Origin: Pseudomonadota bacterium
GTDB taxonomy: Bacteria; Pseudomonadota; Gammaproteobacteria; Burkholderiales; Burkholderiaceae_D
Reading direction: 5' to 3'
DNA length: 9,029 nt
NCBI GenBank assembly: GCA_023435945.1
Contig: JAEZLB010000355.1
Coordinates: 1-9,029 of the forward strand
Shown: piece by piece, positions 1-6,633 of the stretch
How positions within the stretch are numbered: position 1 is the stretch's first letter
Layout of the letters: every line of letters begins with the position of its first letter
Notes under the pieces: model-generated
Database searches by the model: none
Told to the model about the DNA's origin: nothing
The model's input: the letters and a program-made list of their open reading frames with translations, nothing else
Translations under genes and position numbers: made by a program

Positions 1-45
1 CTCCAGGATGATGACAAGGTGACTGACGATCAGAAACCTGATTGA
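1..45 (+). CDS. ccoS: C-terminal end of an upstream gene, probably cbb3 oxidase assembly protein CcoS (partial)
   Basis: Frame 1 is open from the left edge to a TGA at 43-45 and encodes LQDDDKVTDDQKPD. CcoS (FixS) is a very small single-helix membrane protein needed for cbb3 oxidase maturation. Its conserved part typically ends in a hydrophobic-x-Asp-Asp-Asp motif followed by a short variable polar tail, and LQDDD plus a charged tail fits this. In many Betaproteobacteria ccoS, often after the copper-ATPase gene ccoI, lies just upstream of ccoN on the same strand, as here. Only 14 residues are visible, so the call rests on a short motif and on position. The tail of another acidic protein remains possible. 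Confidence 0.55.
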   Translation, partial: LQDDDKVTDDQKPD

Positions 46-257
46 GTCATATCCTGTGCGCCTGCTCCATTTCCCGTCGCGGTGCGAAGGCTGCGAAATC
101 CCAGGCCGGTTTTTTATCGTGCCTGAATATCACGCGTTATCCGATATCTCTTAATCCCGCGCTGACTTGGAAAGGGCGAGTCACGCCGGTTTTTATGCAG
201 GGGGCACTGCCATGATTTTGCGCCAGTCATTGCATAAAACCATATCACGATATTCGA

Positions 258-275
258 CGCCTTAATAAGAAGGCG
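258..275 (+). terminator. Short hairpin, possible weak terminator of the upstream gene
   Basis: CGCCTT (258-263) and AAGGCG (270-275) form a perfect 6-bp stem with a 6-nt AATAAG loop. It lies about 210 bp after the upstream stop codon and just before the FNR half-site cluster, so it could insulate ccoN from read-through. It is followed by GGTAATTTG rather than a true T-run, so an intrinsic terminator is doubtful. Confidence 0.25.
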
Positions 276-307
276 GGTAATTTGTCAATTCCCTTCCCGG
301 TCAATTA

Positions 308-321
308 TTGACTTGGATCAT
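308..321 (+). promoter_or_regulatory. Degenerate second FNR-like box
   Basis: TTGAC-TTGG-ATCAT matches the FNR consensus TTGAT-N4-ATCAA at 8 of the 10 defined positions. Its centre (314.5) is 15 bp upstream of the centre of the better box, about one and a half helical turns. It could bind a second FNR-family dimer or tune the first site. It is less certain because both arms carry one mismatch. Confidence 0.4.
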
Positions 322-322
322 T

Positions 323-336
323 TTGATTCAAGTCAA
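323..336 (+). promoter_or_regulatory. FNR/ANR box controlling ccoNOQP
   Basis: TTGAT-TCAA-GTCAA fits the ANR/FNR consensus TTGAT-N4-(A/G)TCAA exactly. Its centre at 329.5 predicts a start of transcription near 371 if it acts as a class II activator site (centre at -41.5), which would leave a leader of roughly 26 nt before the ccoN GTG at 397. cbb3 oxidase operons are classic targets of FNR-family activators under low O2. An FNR with the matching recognition helix is encoded in this window at 5729-6508. Confidence 0.75.
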
Positions 337-352
337 AGTATTTTGACTTCCC

Positions 353-364
353 GATACTTACTCT
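353..364 (+). promoter_or_regulatory. Approximate -10 region of the ccoN promoter
   Basis: GATACTTACTCT contains weak -10-like hexamers: GATACT at 353-358, TACTTA at 355-360 and TACTCT at 359-364. TACTCT is best placed for an FNR dimer centred at -41.5. A poor -10 is usual for activator-dependent promoters. The exact hexamer cannot be decided from sequence alone. Confidence 0.35.
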
Positions 365-396
365 AGCGTCATTGTGTTAGACCCTGGAGATCTTAC

Positions 397-1824
397 GTGG
401 ATACTGCGCTGAACTATAACTACAAGGTGGTCAGGCAATTCGCCATTGCCACTGTGGTATGGGGAGTGGTCGGTATGCTGGTTGGCGTGTTTATCGCTGC
501 GCAGCTTGCCTGGCCTGCCTTGAATTTTGATGTGCCCTGGCTGAGTTACGGCCGTTTGCGGCCCCTGCATACTAATGCCGTCATTTTTGCATTCGGCGGT
601 TGTGCGCTGTTTGCGACCTCTTATTATGTCGTGCAGCGTACGTCGCAGGTAAGACTTTTCTCCGACAAGCTCGCTGCCTTCACCTTCTGGGGCTGGCAAG
701 CCGTTATCGTTGCCGCAGCCATCAGCCTGCCGCTGGGTTACACCTCGGGCAAGGAGTACGCCGAGCTTGAGTGGCCCATTGACATCCTGATCGCCCTGGT
801 CTGGGTGGCCTATGCAGCGGTGTTCTTCGGTACGATCATCAAGCGCAAGGTGCAGCACATCTATGTGGCGAACTGGTTCTATGGCGCCTTCATCCTGGCC
901 GTCGCCTTGCTGCATATTGTTAATAGTGCGGCGATTCCCGTCTCTCCGCTGAAGTCCTACTCCGCTTATGCCGGTGTGCAGGATGCGATGATTCAGTGGT
1001 GGTATGGCCATAATGCCGTGGGCTTCTTCCTGACCGCCGGCTTCCTGGGCATGATGTACTACTTCATTCCCAAGCAGGTCGATCGACCCGTGTATTCGTA
1101 TCGCCTGTCCATCGTCCACTTCTGGTCGCTGATCTTCACCTACATGTGGGCCGGTCCGCACCACCTGCACTACACCGCGCTGCCTGACTGGACGCAATCT
1201 CTGGGCATGGTGTTCTCGCTGATCCTGCTGGCGCCTTCCTGGGGCGGCATGATCAACGGCGCGATGACGCTGTCTGGTGCCTGGGATAAGCTGCGCACCG
1301 ATCCTATCCTGAAGTTCCTGGTGGTGTCGCTGGCGTTCTACGGCATGGCGACCTTCGAGGGCTCGATGATGTCCATCAAGACCGTGAATTCCCTGTCGCA
1401 CTACACCGACTGGACCGTGGGTCACGTGCATTCCGGTGCGTTGGGCTGGGTTGGCTTCATCACCATGGGCTCGATCTACTACCTGGTGCCACGCCTGTTC
1501 GGCAAATCGCAGATGTGGAGCACCCAATTGATCGAAACCCACTTCTGGGTCGCAACGATTGGTGTGGTGTTCTATATCGCTTCCATGTGGATTGCCGGTG
1601 TCATGCAGGGCCTGATGTGGCGTGCAGTGAATGATGACGGCACGCTGACCTACACCTTCGTTGAATCGGTCAAGGCGACTTATCCCTATTACGTGATTCG
1701 CTTCGCAGGCGGCGCTCTGTACCTGGCTGGCATGTTGATGATGGCCTGGAATGTATTCATGACCATGCGCGGCGGCAAGAAGGTGGAAGCACCTATCCCC
1801 GCACTCGCACCGGCTCATGCCTGA
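397..1824 (+). CDS. ccoN: cbb3-type cytochrome c oxidase subunit I, catalytic (CcoN)
   Basis: This is the O2-reducing, proton-pumping subunit of the cbb3 oxidase in the inner membrane. The 475-residue length is normal for the family and the protein is hydrophobic throughout, consistent with about 12 membrane helices. The metal ligands are visible and sit two residues earlier than in the well-studied Pseudomonas stutzeri protein: H58 (low-spin heme b), H205, H255 and H256 (CuB), H343 (high-spin heme b3) and H345 (low-spin heme b). Y249 is the tyrosine cross-linked to a CuB histidine, and E321 lies in the EGSMMSIK motif. The start is GTG at 397, with TGGAGA at 385-390 as ribosome-binding site, six bases upstream. 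The gene is first in ccoNOQP and lies directly behind an FNR box. Nothing looks broken. Confidence 0.98.
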   Translation: MDTALNYNYKVVRQFAIATVVWGVVGMLVGVFIAAQLAWPALNFDVPWLSYGRLRPLHTNAVIFAFGGCALFATSYYVVQRTSQVRLFSDKLAAFTFWGWQAVIVAAAISLPLGYTSGKEYAELEWPIDILIALVWVAYAAVFFGTIIKRKVQHIYVANWFYGAFILAVALLHIVNSAAIPVSPLKSYSAYAGVQDAMIQWWYGHNAVGFFLTAGFLGMMYYFIPKQVDRPVYSYRLSIVHFWSLIFTYMWAGPHHLHYTALPDWTQSLGMVFSLILLAPSWGGMINGAMTLSGAWDKLRTDPILKFLVVSLAFYGMATFEGSMMSIKTVNSLSHYTDWTVGHVHSGALGWVGFITMGSIYYLVPRLFGKSQMWSTQLIETHFWVATIGVVFYIASMWIAGVMQGLMWRAVNDDGTLTYTFVESVKATYPYYVIRFAGGALYLAGMLMMAWNVFMTMRGGKKVEAPIPALAPAHA

Positions 1825-1838
1825 TTCAAGGAAACAAG

Positions 1839-2456
1839 ATGAAAAAGCTTACGCATGATCTGATTGAAAAAAGCCCCTGGCTGATGATAGGCCTGGTGGT
1901 GCTGGTTATCAGCATAGGCGGCCTGGTAGAAATCGTGCCGCTGTTCTTCCAGAAGACCACGACTGAAGCGGTGGAGGGGCTGAAGCCATATTCGCCGCTG
2001 CGTCTTGCAGGCCGTGACGTGTATGTGCGTGAAGGCTGCTACAACTGCCACTCGCAGATGGTCCGTCCGTTCCGTTCCGAGACCGAGCGTTACGGCCCTT
2101 ACTCGGTAGCTGGCGAGTTCGTGTACGACCATCCTTTCCAGTGGGGTTCCAAGCGTACCGGCCCCGATCTGGCACGCGTGGGTGGCCGCTACAGCGATGA
2201 GTGGCATCGTGTGCACCTGGAAAATCCGCGTGACGTGGTGCCGGAATCGAATATGCCAGCTTACCCGTGGCTGTCGAAGAACCAGCTCGATCCATCGCTG
2301 ATCAGCCCCAAGATGCGCGCATTGAAGACCCTGGGCCATCCTTATACGGAAGAGGAAATTGCAGCTGCGCCGGCCGAGCTGCAAGGCAAGACCGAGATGG
2401 ACGCATTGATCGCCTATCTGCAGGGCCTGGGTACCCACATTAAGGCAAAGAGATAA
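1839..2456 (+). CDS. ccoO: cbb3-type cytochrome c oxidase subunit II, mono-heme cytochrome c (CcoO)
   Basis: CcoO is a membrane-anchored, periplasm-facing mono-heme cytochrome c that passes electrons to CcoN. The protein has 205 residues, typical of the family. An uncleaved N-terminal helix spans about residues 14-36. The heme-binding motif is C67-Y-N-C70-H71, followed by the family-typical [10 protein letters not shown] stretch. M139 in SNMPAYPWL is the likely distal heme iron ligand. The ATG lies 14 bases after the ccoN stop and is preceded by AAGGAAA (1828-1834), so it is translated from the same message. Calling it FixO would be equivalent. Confidence 0.98.
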   Translation: MKKLTHDLIEKSPWLMIGLVVLVISIGGLVEIVPLFFQKTTTEAVEGLKPYSPLRLAGRDVYVREGCYNCHSQMVRPFRSETERYGPYSVAGEFVYDHPFQWGSKRTGPDLARVGGRYSDEWHRVHLENPRDVVPESNMPAYPWLSKNQLDPSLISPKMRALKTLGHPYTEEEIAAAPAELQGKTEMDALIAYLQGLGTHIKAKR

Positions 2457-2458
2457 TC

Positions 2459-2641
2459 ATGGGAATCGATACTATCCTGTCCGACGCACGCAGCCTGATT
2501 ACGCTGCTGAGCTTTCTGACTTTCATCGGCATCATGTGGTGGACCTATGTCCGCCACAAGCCTGAAGATTTCGACCAGGCAGCCAACCTGCCGTTTGCCG
2601 ATACGTTGTCGCACGAAGAGGAGGGCAAGCATCATGGCTGA
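2459..2641 (+). CDS. ccoQ: cbb3-type cytochrome c oxidase small subunit IV (CcoQ)
   Basis: This 60-residue protein has one membrane helix (about residues 13-30, ending in the WWTYV stretch) and a charged, His/Glu-rich tail (HEEEGKHHG). CcoQ is a small non-heme subunit thought to stabilise the assembled oxidase, in particular association of CcoP with the CcoNO core. Small size, single helix and position between ccoO and ccoP identify it; its sequence is only weakly conserved across families. The ATG begins two bases after the ccoO stop, with purine-rich AAAGAGA inside the ccoO end, which suggests translational coupling. Its 3' end overlaps ccoP by 8 bases. Confidence 0.93.
   Translation: MGIDTILSDARSLITLLSFLTFIGIMWWTYVRHKPEDFDQAANLPFADTLSHEEEGKHHG
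2618..2625 (+). promoter_or_regulatory. Ribosome-binding site that sets the ccoP start
   Basis: GAGGAGGG lies inside the 3' end of ccoQ, 8 bases before the ATG at 2634. It is the strongest Shine-Dalgarno sequence in the operon. It decides the ccoP start in favour of 2634 over an upstream in-frame ATG at 2547, which would translate ccoQ sequence in the wrong frame. Confidence 0.8.
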
Positions 2642-3572
2642 TTTCACCAATGCCTTCTGGGACCACTACATTACGGTCCTGACCGTTATCGGTATCGCCG
2701 GCTGCGGCGTGCTGTTATGGGCGCAATCAAAGATCAAGGTCAAGATCGATCCTGATGAAAAAGACACCTCAAAGATACCGACCACCGGCCATACCTGGGA
2801 CGGAGATCTGACGGAGTACAACTATCCGTTGCCGCGCTGGTGGATGTGGATGTTCTACATCTCCATCATTTTCGGTGTCGCTTACCTCGTTCTGTTCCCG
2901 GGCCTGGGTGCGTTCAAAGGCCAGTTGGAATGGAACTCGGCCAAGCGCTATGAACAGGAAGTGGTGCAGGCCAATGCACAGTATGGCCCCTTGTTCGAGA
3001 AATACCTGAGCCAGGACATTCCTACCGTGGCGGCTGATCCTCAGGCACATGTCATCGGCGAACGCCTGTTCATGAATAATTGCGCGCAATGTCACGGTTC
3101 CGATGCACGCGGCAGTCGCGGATTCCCTAACCTGGCCGACAAGGATTGGTTGTATGGCGGTACACCGGAAGCGATCAAGACTTCCATCATGAAGGGGCGC
3201 AATGGTGTGATGCCGCCGATGGAAGCCATCATTGGTGCCAAAGAAGTGGAGAACGTCACGCACTATGTGCGCAGCCTGTCAGGCGCGACGGTCGACCCCA
3301 TCAAGGCTTCCCTGGGCAAGGCTTCGTACTCGGCCTGTGTCGCCTGCCACGGTGCCGATGGCAGCGGCAATCAAATGCTGGGCGCGCCCAACCTGCGTGA
3401 TCGCATCTGGCTGCATGGCGGCGATGTGAACAGTGTGATGAAATCCGTGCGAGAAGGCCGTAACAATGTGATGCCGCCGTTCGGGGACATACTGGGTGAA
3501 GCGAAAGCCCATGTCGTCGCTGCTTATGTATGGAGTTTGTCCAATACCATCAATCAGGTGCCGGAAAAATAA
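2634..3572 (+). CDS. ccoP: cbb3-type cytochrome c oxidase subunit III, di-heme cytochrome c (CcoP)
   Basis: CcoP is the di-heme cytochrome c that takes electrons from soluble or membrane cytochromes c and hands them to CcoO/CcoN. From ATG 2634 it has 312 residues, a normal length. Two membrane helices (about 12-31 and 70-90) flank a short cytoplasmic loop; the long two-helix N-terminus is the usual proteobacterial form. Two cytochrome c domains follow, with heme motifs C150-A-Q-C153-H154 and C235-V-A-C238-H239. Each has a downstream VMPP motif whose methionine (M193, M280) is the likely distal ligand. The start overlaps ccoQ by 8 bases and is supported by a strong Shine-Dalgarno. It is the last of the four structural genes; a 96-bp gap with a hairpin follows. 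Confidence 0.97.
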   Translation: MADFTNAFWDHYITVLTVIGIAGCGVLLWAQSKIKVKIDPDEKDTSKIPTTGHTWDGDLTEYNYPLPRWWMWMFYISIIFGVAYLVLFPGLGAFKGQLEWNSAKRYEQEVVQANAQYGPLFEKYLSQDIPTVAADPQAHVIGERLFMNNCAQCHGSDARGSRGFPNLADKDWLYGGTPEAIKTSIMKGRNGVMPPMEAIIGAKEVENVTHYVRSLSGATVDPIKASLGKASYSACVACHGADGSGNQMLGAPNLRDRIWLHGGDVNSVMKSVREGRNNVMPPFGDILGEAKAHVVAAYVWSLSNTINQVPEK

Positions 3573-3627
3573 GCAGCCCAAGCAGCTGACTGTCTGAGCA
3601 GTAGCAGCAGGCAGTCAGCATAAGCAG
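3572..3627 (+). repeat. AGCAG-rich low-complexity stretch between ccoP and ccoG
   Basis: AGCAG occurs six times in 56 bases, at 3572-3576, 3581-3585, 3597-3601, 3603-3607, 3606-3610 and 3623-3627, several within AAGCAG. Spacing is irregular, so this is not a clean tandem array. Slippage or degenerate duplication could have made it. It overlaps the hairpin at 3585-3619. Confidence 0.6.
3585..3619 (+). other. 12-bp hairpin between ccoP and ccoG
   Basis: GCTGACTGTCTG (3585-3596) pairs with CAGGCAGTCAGC (3608-3619) over 12 base pairs including one G-U, closing an 11-nt loop. It begins 13 bases after the ccoP stop. No T-run follows on the + strand, so it is not a standard intrinsic terminator. 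A plausible role is protection of the 3' end of the ccoNOQP message or an RNA processing point, giving more oxidase subunits than assembly proteins. That role is inference. Confidence 0.65.
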
Positions 3628-3668
3628 TAAGTAACTAGTAGTGCGGTAACAACCAGGTAAACAGAAGC

Positions 3669-5075
3669 ATGAAGCCGGTCGATAAGGAAGCTCCTACCAT
3701 TGCAGTTATCTCGATGTATGAGAAACGGCAGGAAATTTATCCACGTGAGGTATCGGGGCGGTTTGCCAAGTGGCGCTGGGTCTTCGTGTGGTTGACCCAG
3801 CTTTTCTTTTACTGTGTGCCATGGATGACATGGAATGACAGGCAGGCCGTGCTGTTCGACCTGGTGTCGCGCAAGTTCTATATCTTCGGCCTGGTTTTCC
3901 TGCCGCACGATTTCATCTACCTGACAGTGTTGCTTATTATTTCAGCACTGTCATTGTTTCTGTTTACCGCTGTTGCCGGACGCTTGTGGTGCGGCTACAG
4001 TTGCCCGCAGACGGTTTATACCGAAATTTTCCTCTGGATAGAACGCAAGTTCGAGGGAACGCGCAGTGCGCGCATGCGCCTGGACAAGCAGCCCTGGAAT
4101 GCCGAGAAGATCCTCAGAAAAGGCGGCAAACATCTTGCCTGGGGTACGCTGGCACTCTGGACGGGTTTCACCTTTGTCGGCTATTTCACGCCCATTCTGG
4201 TGCTGACAGATGAAGTGTTGACTTTCACGCTGGGCCCGTGGGAGAGCTTCTGGATCCTGTTCTACGGTTTCGCCACCTATGGCAATGCAGGCTGGCTGCG
4301 CGAGCAGGTTTGCCGCTACATGTGTCCCTATGCGCGTTTCCAGAGCGTGATGCTGGATAAGGATTCGATGATCATCACTTATGACCGGCAGCGCGGTGAA
4401 CCGCGCGGCGCGCACGTCAAAGGGAAAGACGATGCGGGCAAGGGGGCTTGCATCGATTGCAGTATGTGCGTTCAGGTCTGCCCGACCGGCATCGATATAC
4501 GTAATGGCCTGCAGTTCGACTGCATAGGATGTGCTGCCTGCATCGACGCCTGTGACATGGTGATGGACAAGGTGGGGGCGCCGCGTGGTCTGGTTCGTTA
4601 TTCCACCGAAAATGCGATGGCGAAGGGGTGGTCCTTTGCCGAAATAAGAAAACGCATCCTCCGTCCGCCTATCCTGATCTATACAGTGATCCTCTGGGTC
4701 ATCATCGCCGCATTTACGACTTCGCTTTCCATGCGGGTGCCGGTCAAGATGGAAGTAGTGCGTGACCGGGCCGTGATGGGGCGGGAGGCAGATGACGGCA
4801 TGCTGGAAAATGTTTATCGCATCCAGATCATGAATACCGATGAGAAGCTGCACGTGTACAGGCTGGATGTGTCGGGCATGGATACTATCTCGCTTCTGCC
4901 TGATGAGGAGATTGCGGTCGATGCGGTCAGTGCGCGCACCATTCCTGTCACGGTACGCGTTGCATGGGGATCAGGGCAGCCTGGTTCGAATGAGATCGTG
5001 TTCGAGCTGCGTTCCATCACTGATGAGAGCGTAACCTTGAGGCAGAAGGCAGCCTATTATCTGCCGGCACAATAA
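3669..5075 (+). CDS. ccoG: cbb3 oxidase accessory/assembly membrane protein with two [4Fe-4S] clusters (CcoG/FixG/RdxA)
   Basis: CcoG is an inner-membrane iron-sulfur protein; family members have been implicated in Cu(II) to Cu(I) reduction during cbb3 assembly. The 468 residues fit the family. The conserved N-terminal motif YEKRQEIYPREVSGRF spans residues 17-32. Membrane helices lie at about 37-53, 82-102, 157-178, 192-208 and 336-355. Conserved cysteine motifs are CGYSCP (C108, C112) and CRYMCPYARFQ (C215, C219). Two ferredoxin-type clusters are predicted from C261/C264/C267/C271 and C285/C288/C291/C295. The region from about 360 to the end matches the Ig-like FixG C-terminal domain. The ATG at 3669 has only a weak ribosome site (AGGTAAACAGAAG); an ATG at 3714 would still keep most of the YEKR motif. 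It follows ccoP after 96 bp and is 20 bases ahead of ccoH. Confidence 0.96.
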   Translation: MKPVDKEAPTIAVISMYEKRQEIYPREVSGRFAKWRWVFVWLTQLFFYCVPWMTWNDRQAVLFDLVSRKFYIFGLVFLPHDFIYLTVLLIISALSLFLFTAVAGRLWCGYSCPQTVYTEIFLWIERKFEGTRSARMRLDKQPWNAEKILRKGGKHLAWGTLALWTGFTFVGYFTPILVLTDEVLTFTLGPWESFWILFYGFATYGNAGWLREQVCRYMCPYARFQSVMLDKDSMIITYDRQRGEPRGAHVKGKDDAGKGACIDCSMCVQVCPTGIDIRNGLQFDCIGCAACIDACDMVMDKVGAPRGLVRYSTENAMAKGWSFAEIRKRILRPPILIYTVILWVIIAAFTTSLSMRVPVKMEVVRDRAVMGREADDGMLENVYRIQIMNTDEKLHVYRLDVSGMDTISLLPDEEIAVDAVSARTIPVTVRVAWGSGQPGSNEIVFELRSITDESVTLRQKAAYYLPAQ

Positions 5076-5095
5076 GCGAATACTGAAAGATCAAC

Positions 5096-5626
5096 ATGAA
5101 TGCGAGTATTGCTATGACGACGAAGGACATCAAGCCCTGGTACAAGTACCGCTGGCCCTGGTTGCTGATGCTGGGGCCTGCCATCGTGGTGGCTGCCTGC
5201 ATCCATATCACCTGGGTGTCATTGCAGGCAGAGGATGCTCTGGTGGTGGATGATTATTACAAGCAGGGCAAGGCGATTAATCAGGATTTGCGGCGGGACC
5301 GGGTGGCTGCGGAACTGGGCCTGCAACTGGACATGGAGTTCGTCGCAGAGAGCAAACGCTTGCAGGGCAAGGTCAGCGGCATGATGGAAAGCGCTGGCGA
5401 TGACATGACCATACGCCTGGTCCATCCTACACGCCCCGATCATGACATGATGTTGAATGTGCACGTCGCTACTGATGGCGGTTTCGCGGTCGATCTGCCG
5501 GCGCTGGAACATACGCGTTGGCGCGTACAGGTGGAAGGGCAGGAAAGAGCATGGCGCTTGCACGGCGAGTGGCGTTGGCCGGATCAGGGAAGTATTCGTC
5601 TGCAGCCGATAGTCAATCCTGTGTAA
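5096..5626 (+). CDS. ccoH: cbb3 oxidase assembly protein FixH/CcoH
   Basis: FixH/CcoH is a small bitopic inner-membrane protein required for cbb3 assembly. In other bacteria it associates with the oxidase or with the copper-transporting ATPase CcoI. Here it has 176 residues. A short cytoplasmic N-terminus (KPWYKYRWPW) leads into one membrane helix (about 21-43). The family hallmark DDYYKQGKAINQDL follows at 52-65, then a periplasmic beta-rich domain. The ATG at 5096 has a weak GAAAGA site upstream; ATG 5114 is a possible shorter start (170 residues). It lies 20 bases after ccoG and is probably co-transcribed with it. Neither ccoI nor ccoS follows, so the rhizobial fixGHIS order is not kept; a bidirectional terminator comes next. 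Confidence 0.93.
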   Translation: MNASIAMTTKDIKPWYKYRWPWLLMLGPAIVVAACIHITWVSLQAEDALVVDDYYKQGKAINQDLRRDRVAAELGLQLDMEFVAESKRLQGKVSGMMESAGDDMTIRLVHPTRPDHDMMLNVHVATDGGFAVDLPALEHTRWRVQVEGQERAWRLHGEWRWPDQGSIRLQPIVNPV

Positions 5627-5641
5627 CAGGGGCCGGGGGGC

Positions 5642-5674
5642 AAAAAGGGGCGCCATGATTGGTTGCCCCTTTTT
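5642..5674 (+). terminator. Bidirectional intrinsic terminator between ccoH and fnr
   Basis: AAAAAGGGGC (5642-5651) and GCCCCTTTTT (5665-5674) form a perfect 10-bp stem. It extends inward by G-U, C-G, C-G and A-T pairs, with one bulged T, to a TGAT loop. There is a T-run at the 3' side on each strand, so it can stop both rightward ccoG-ccoH transcripts and leftward fnr transcripts. It lies 16 bases after the ccoH stop and 55 bases after the fnr stop. Confidence 0.9.
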
Positions 5675-5728
5675 GTTGTTATGCCGACTGATATATCTGC
5701 CGCCTGTAACGGCTGACAATGAGAGCGT

Positions 5729-6508
5729 TCAGCTACAGCTCTGCGTACCGGACGCAACCGCTTTCAGGGTGGGCAGGTCAATGATCTCCAGATCGCGGTT
5801 GCTTACCTTGATCAGGCCCTGCTTCTTGAATTTGCTGAGCAGGCGGCTGATGCTTTCTATAGTCAGTCCCAGATAGTTGCCAATTTCTTCGCGGCCCATG
5901 CGTAGCTGAAATTGCGTGGACGAATAGCCGCGTATCGCATAACGCGACGACAGGTTGGCCAGGAAGGCGGCAAACCGCTGCTCTGCGCGCATGCTGCCCA
6001 GCAGCAGCATTACACTCTGTTCTCGTGTGATTTCCTGACTCATCATGCGGTGAAAATGCCGCAGCAAGGTAGGCATGTCGCTGAAAAGGTCCTGCAATCG
6101 CGCAAACGGAATCTCGCACACTTCACTGTCTTCCAGGGCTACAGCATGGCATTGATGGCGTTCGGTACTGATCGCATCCATGCCCAGTAATTCACCGGCC
6201 ATCTGAAAGCCGGTGATTTGCTGATTGCCATCCGGAGTGATATGGAAGGTCTTGAAATGGCCCAGACGAATTGCGTACAGATTGGTGAAACTGTCGCCCA
6301 CCCGATACAACGTGCCCTCCTTAGGAATGCGGCGACGGCGTCCAATGATCTGGTCTAACCGGTTCATATCGCCTTCATCCAATCCCATAGGCAGACACAA
6401 TTCATGCATGCTGCAGGCCGAACAGCGTGTACGTAGGGTTTCCACGTCTAGAGCGCCGGAACAAGAAGGGAGGTCCTGCGTGAAGCTGATGGATTGGGTC
6501 ATAAGCAC
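5729..6508 (-). CDS. fnr: FNR-type oxygen-sensing transcription regulator (Crp/Fnr family)
   Basis: The protein has up to 259 residues. Low O2 allows a [4Fe-4S] cluster to form, the protein dimerises and binds TTGAT-N4-ATCAA sites. Candidate ligands are C29, C32 and C38 (C-x2-C-x5-C, as in E. coli FNR) plus C131 in SEVCEIPF, equivalent to E. coli C122. A cyclic-nucleotide-type beta-roll spans about 45-150, a dimerisation helix about 150-175, and a winged helix about 176-250. The recognition helix GNYLGLTIESISRLL keeps E218, S221 and R222, the E-x2-SR pattern that reads TTGAT. The longest start is GTG at 6508; the in-frame ATG at 6502 is equally plausible, and neither has a clear Shine-Dalgarno. 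The gene converges on ccoH, and its product probably activates ccoNOQP. Confidence 0.96.
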   Translation of the reverse strand: MLMTQSISFTQDLPSCSGALDVETLRTRCSACSMHELCLPMGLDEGDMNRLDQIIGRRRRIPKEGTLYRVGDSFTNLYAIRLGHFKTFHITPDGNQQITGFQMAGELLGMDAISTERHQCHAVALEDSEVCEIPFARLQDLFSDMPTLLRHFHRMMSQEITREQSVMLLLGSMRAEQRFAAFLANLSSRYAIRGYSSTQFQLRMGREEIGNYLGLTIESISRLLSKFKKQGLIKVSNRDLEIIDLPTLKAVASGTQSCS

Positions 6509-6633
6509 ATCATTAGGAGAGCACGAAAATGGTGCGAGCCAAGTGTATCCTAAACGAAGGCCGTTGTCCCCCTTACCCGCTCAGATCTTAGTGGAATTGC
6601 CTAACTGTTAATCAACGTGTTCCAGGTGCTGTG
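6509..6633 (-). promoter_or_regulatory. Probable fnr promoter region with one FNR half-site
   Basis: These 125 non-coding bases lie between the HD-GYP gene and fnr, both on the - strand. Read on that strand, TTGATT (6615-6610) could be a -35 or an FNR half-site, but no matching second half lies 4 bases on. TAAGAT (6590-6585) is a possible -10, with a long 19-base spacer. I see no strong terminator after the HD-GYP gene, so read-through into fnr is possible. Confidence 0.35.

Larger units (their letters stand above)
46..396. other. Non-coding control region ahead of ccoN
   Basis: I find no convincing gene in these 351 bases. The right-hand part (about 280-350) is AT-rich and full of TTGAC/GTCAA half-sites, described separately. 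The left part has small repeated words: GCCGGTTTTTTAT at 105-117 and GCCGGTTTTTAT at 185-196, and ATATCACG at 127-134 and 242-249. The second ATATCACG lies in a short inverted repeat, ATATC-AC-GATAT (242-253). A 6-bp hairpin lies at 258-275. These small repeats may be chance. The length suggests that ccoN has its own promoter rather than being only a read-through product of the upstream gene. Confidence 0.7.

Noticed and set aside
358..1818. Long open frame of 486 codons on the - strand across ccoN
   Set aside because: It is the mirror of ccoN. The translation is His/Gln/Arg-rich with no recognisable domain, and ccoN has all its metal ligands. Codon bias of the sense gene explains the absence of stops.
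2547..2633. Extension of ccoP to an upstream ATG at 2547
   Set aside because: The added residues are ccoQ sequence read in another frame. A strong Shine-Dalgarno at 2618-2625 and the family N-terminus support ATG 2634.
3585..3619. Intrinsic terminator after ccoP
   Set aside because: The stem is strong but no T-run follows, so it is listed as a hairpin of unknown role.
1815..5719. Other - strand open frames opposite ccoO, ccoP, ccoG and ccoH (for example 1815-2438, 2769-3263, 3951-4853, 5219-5719)
   Set aside because: All lie opposite well-supported genes and give low-complexity, His/Arg/Gln-rich translations without motifs.
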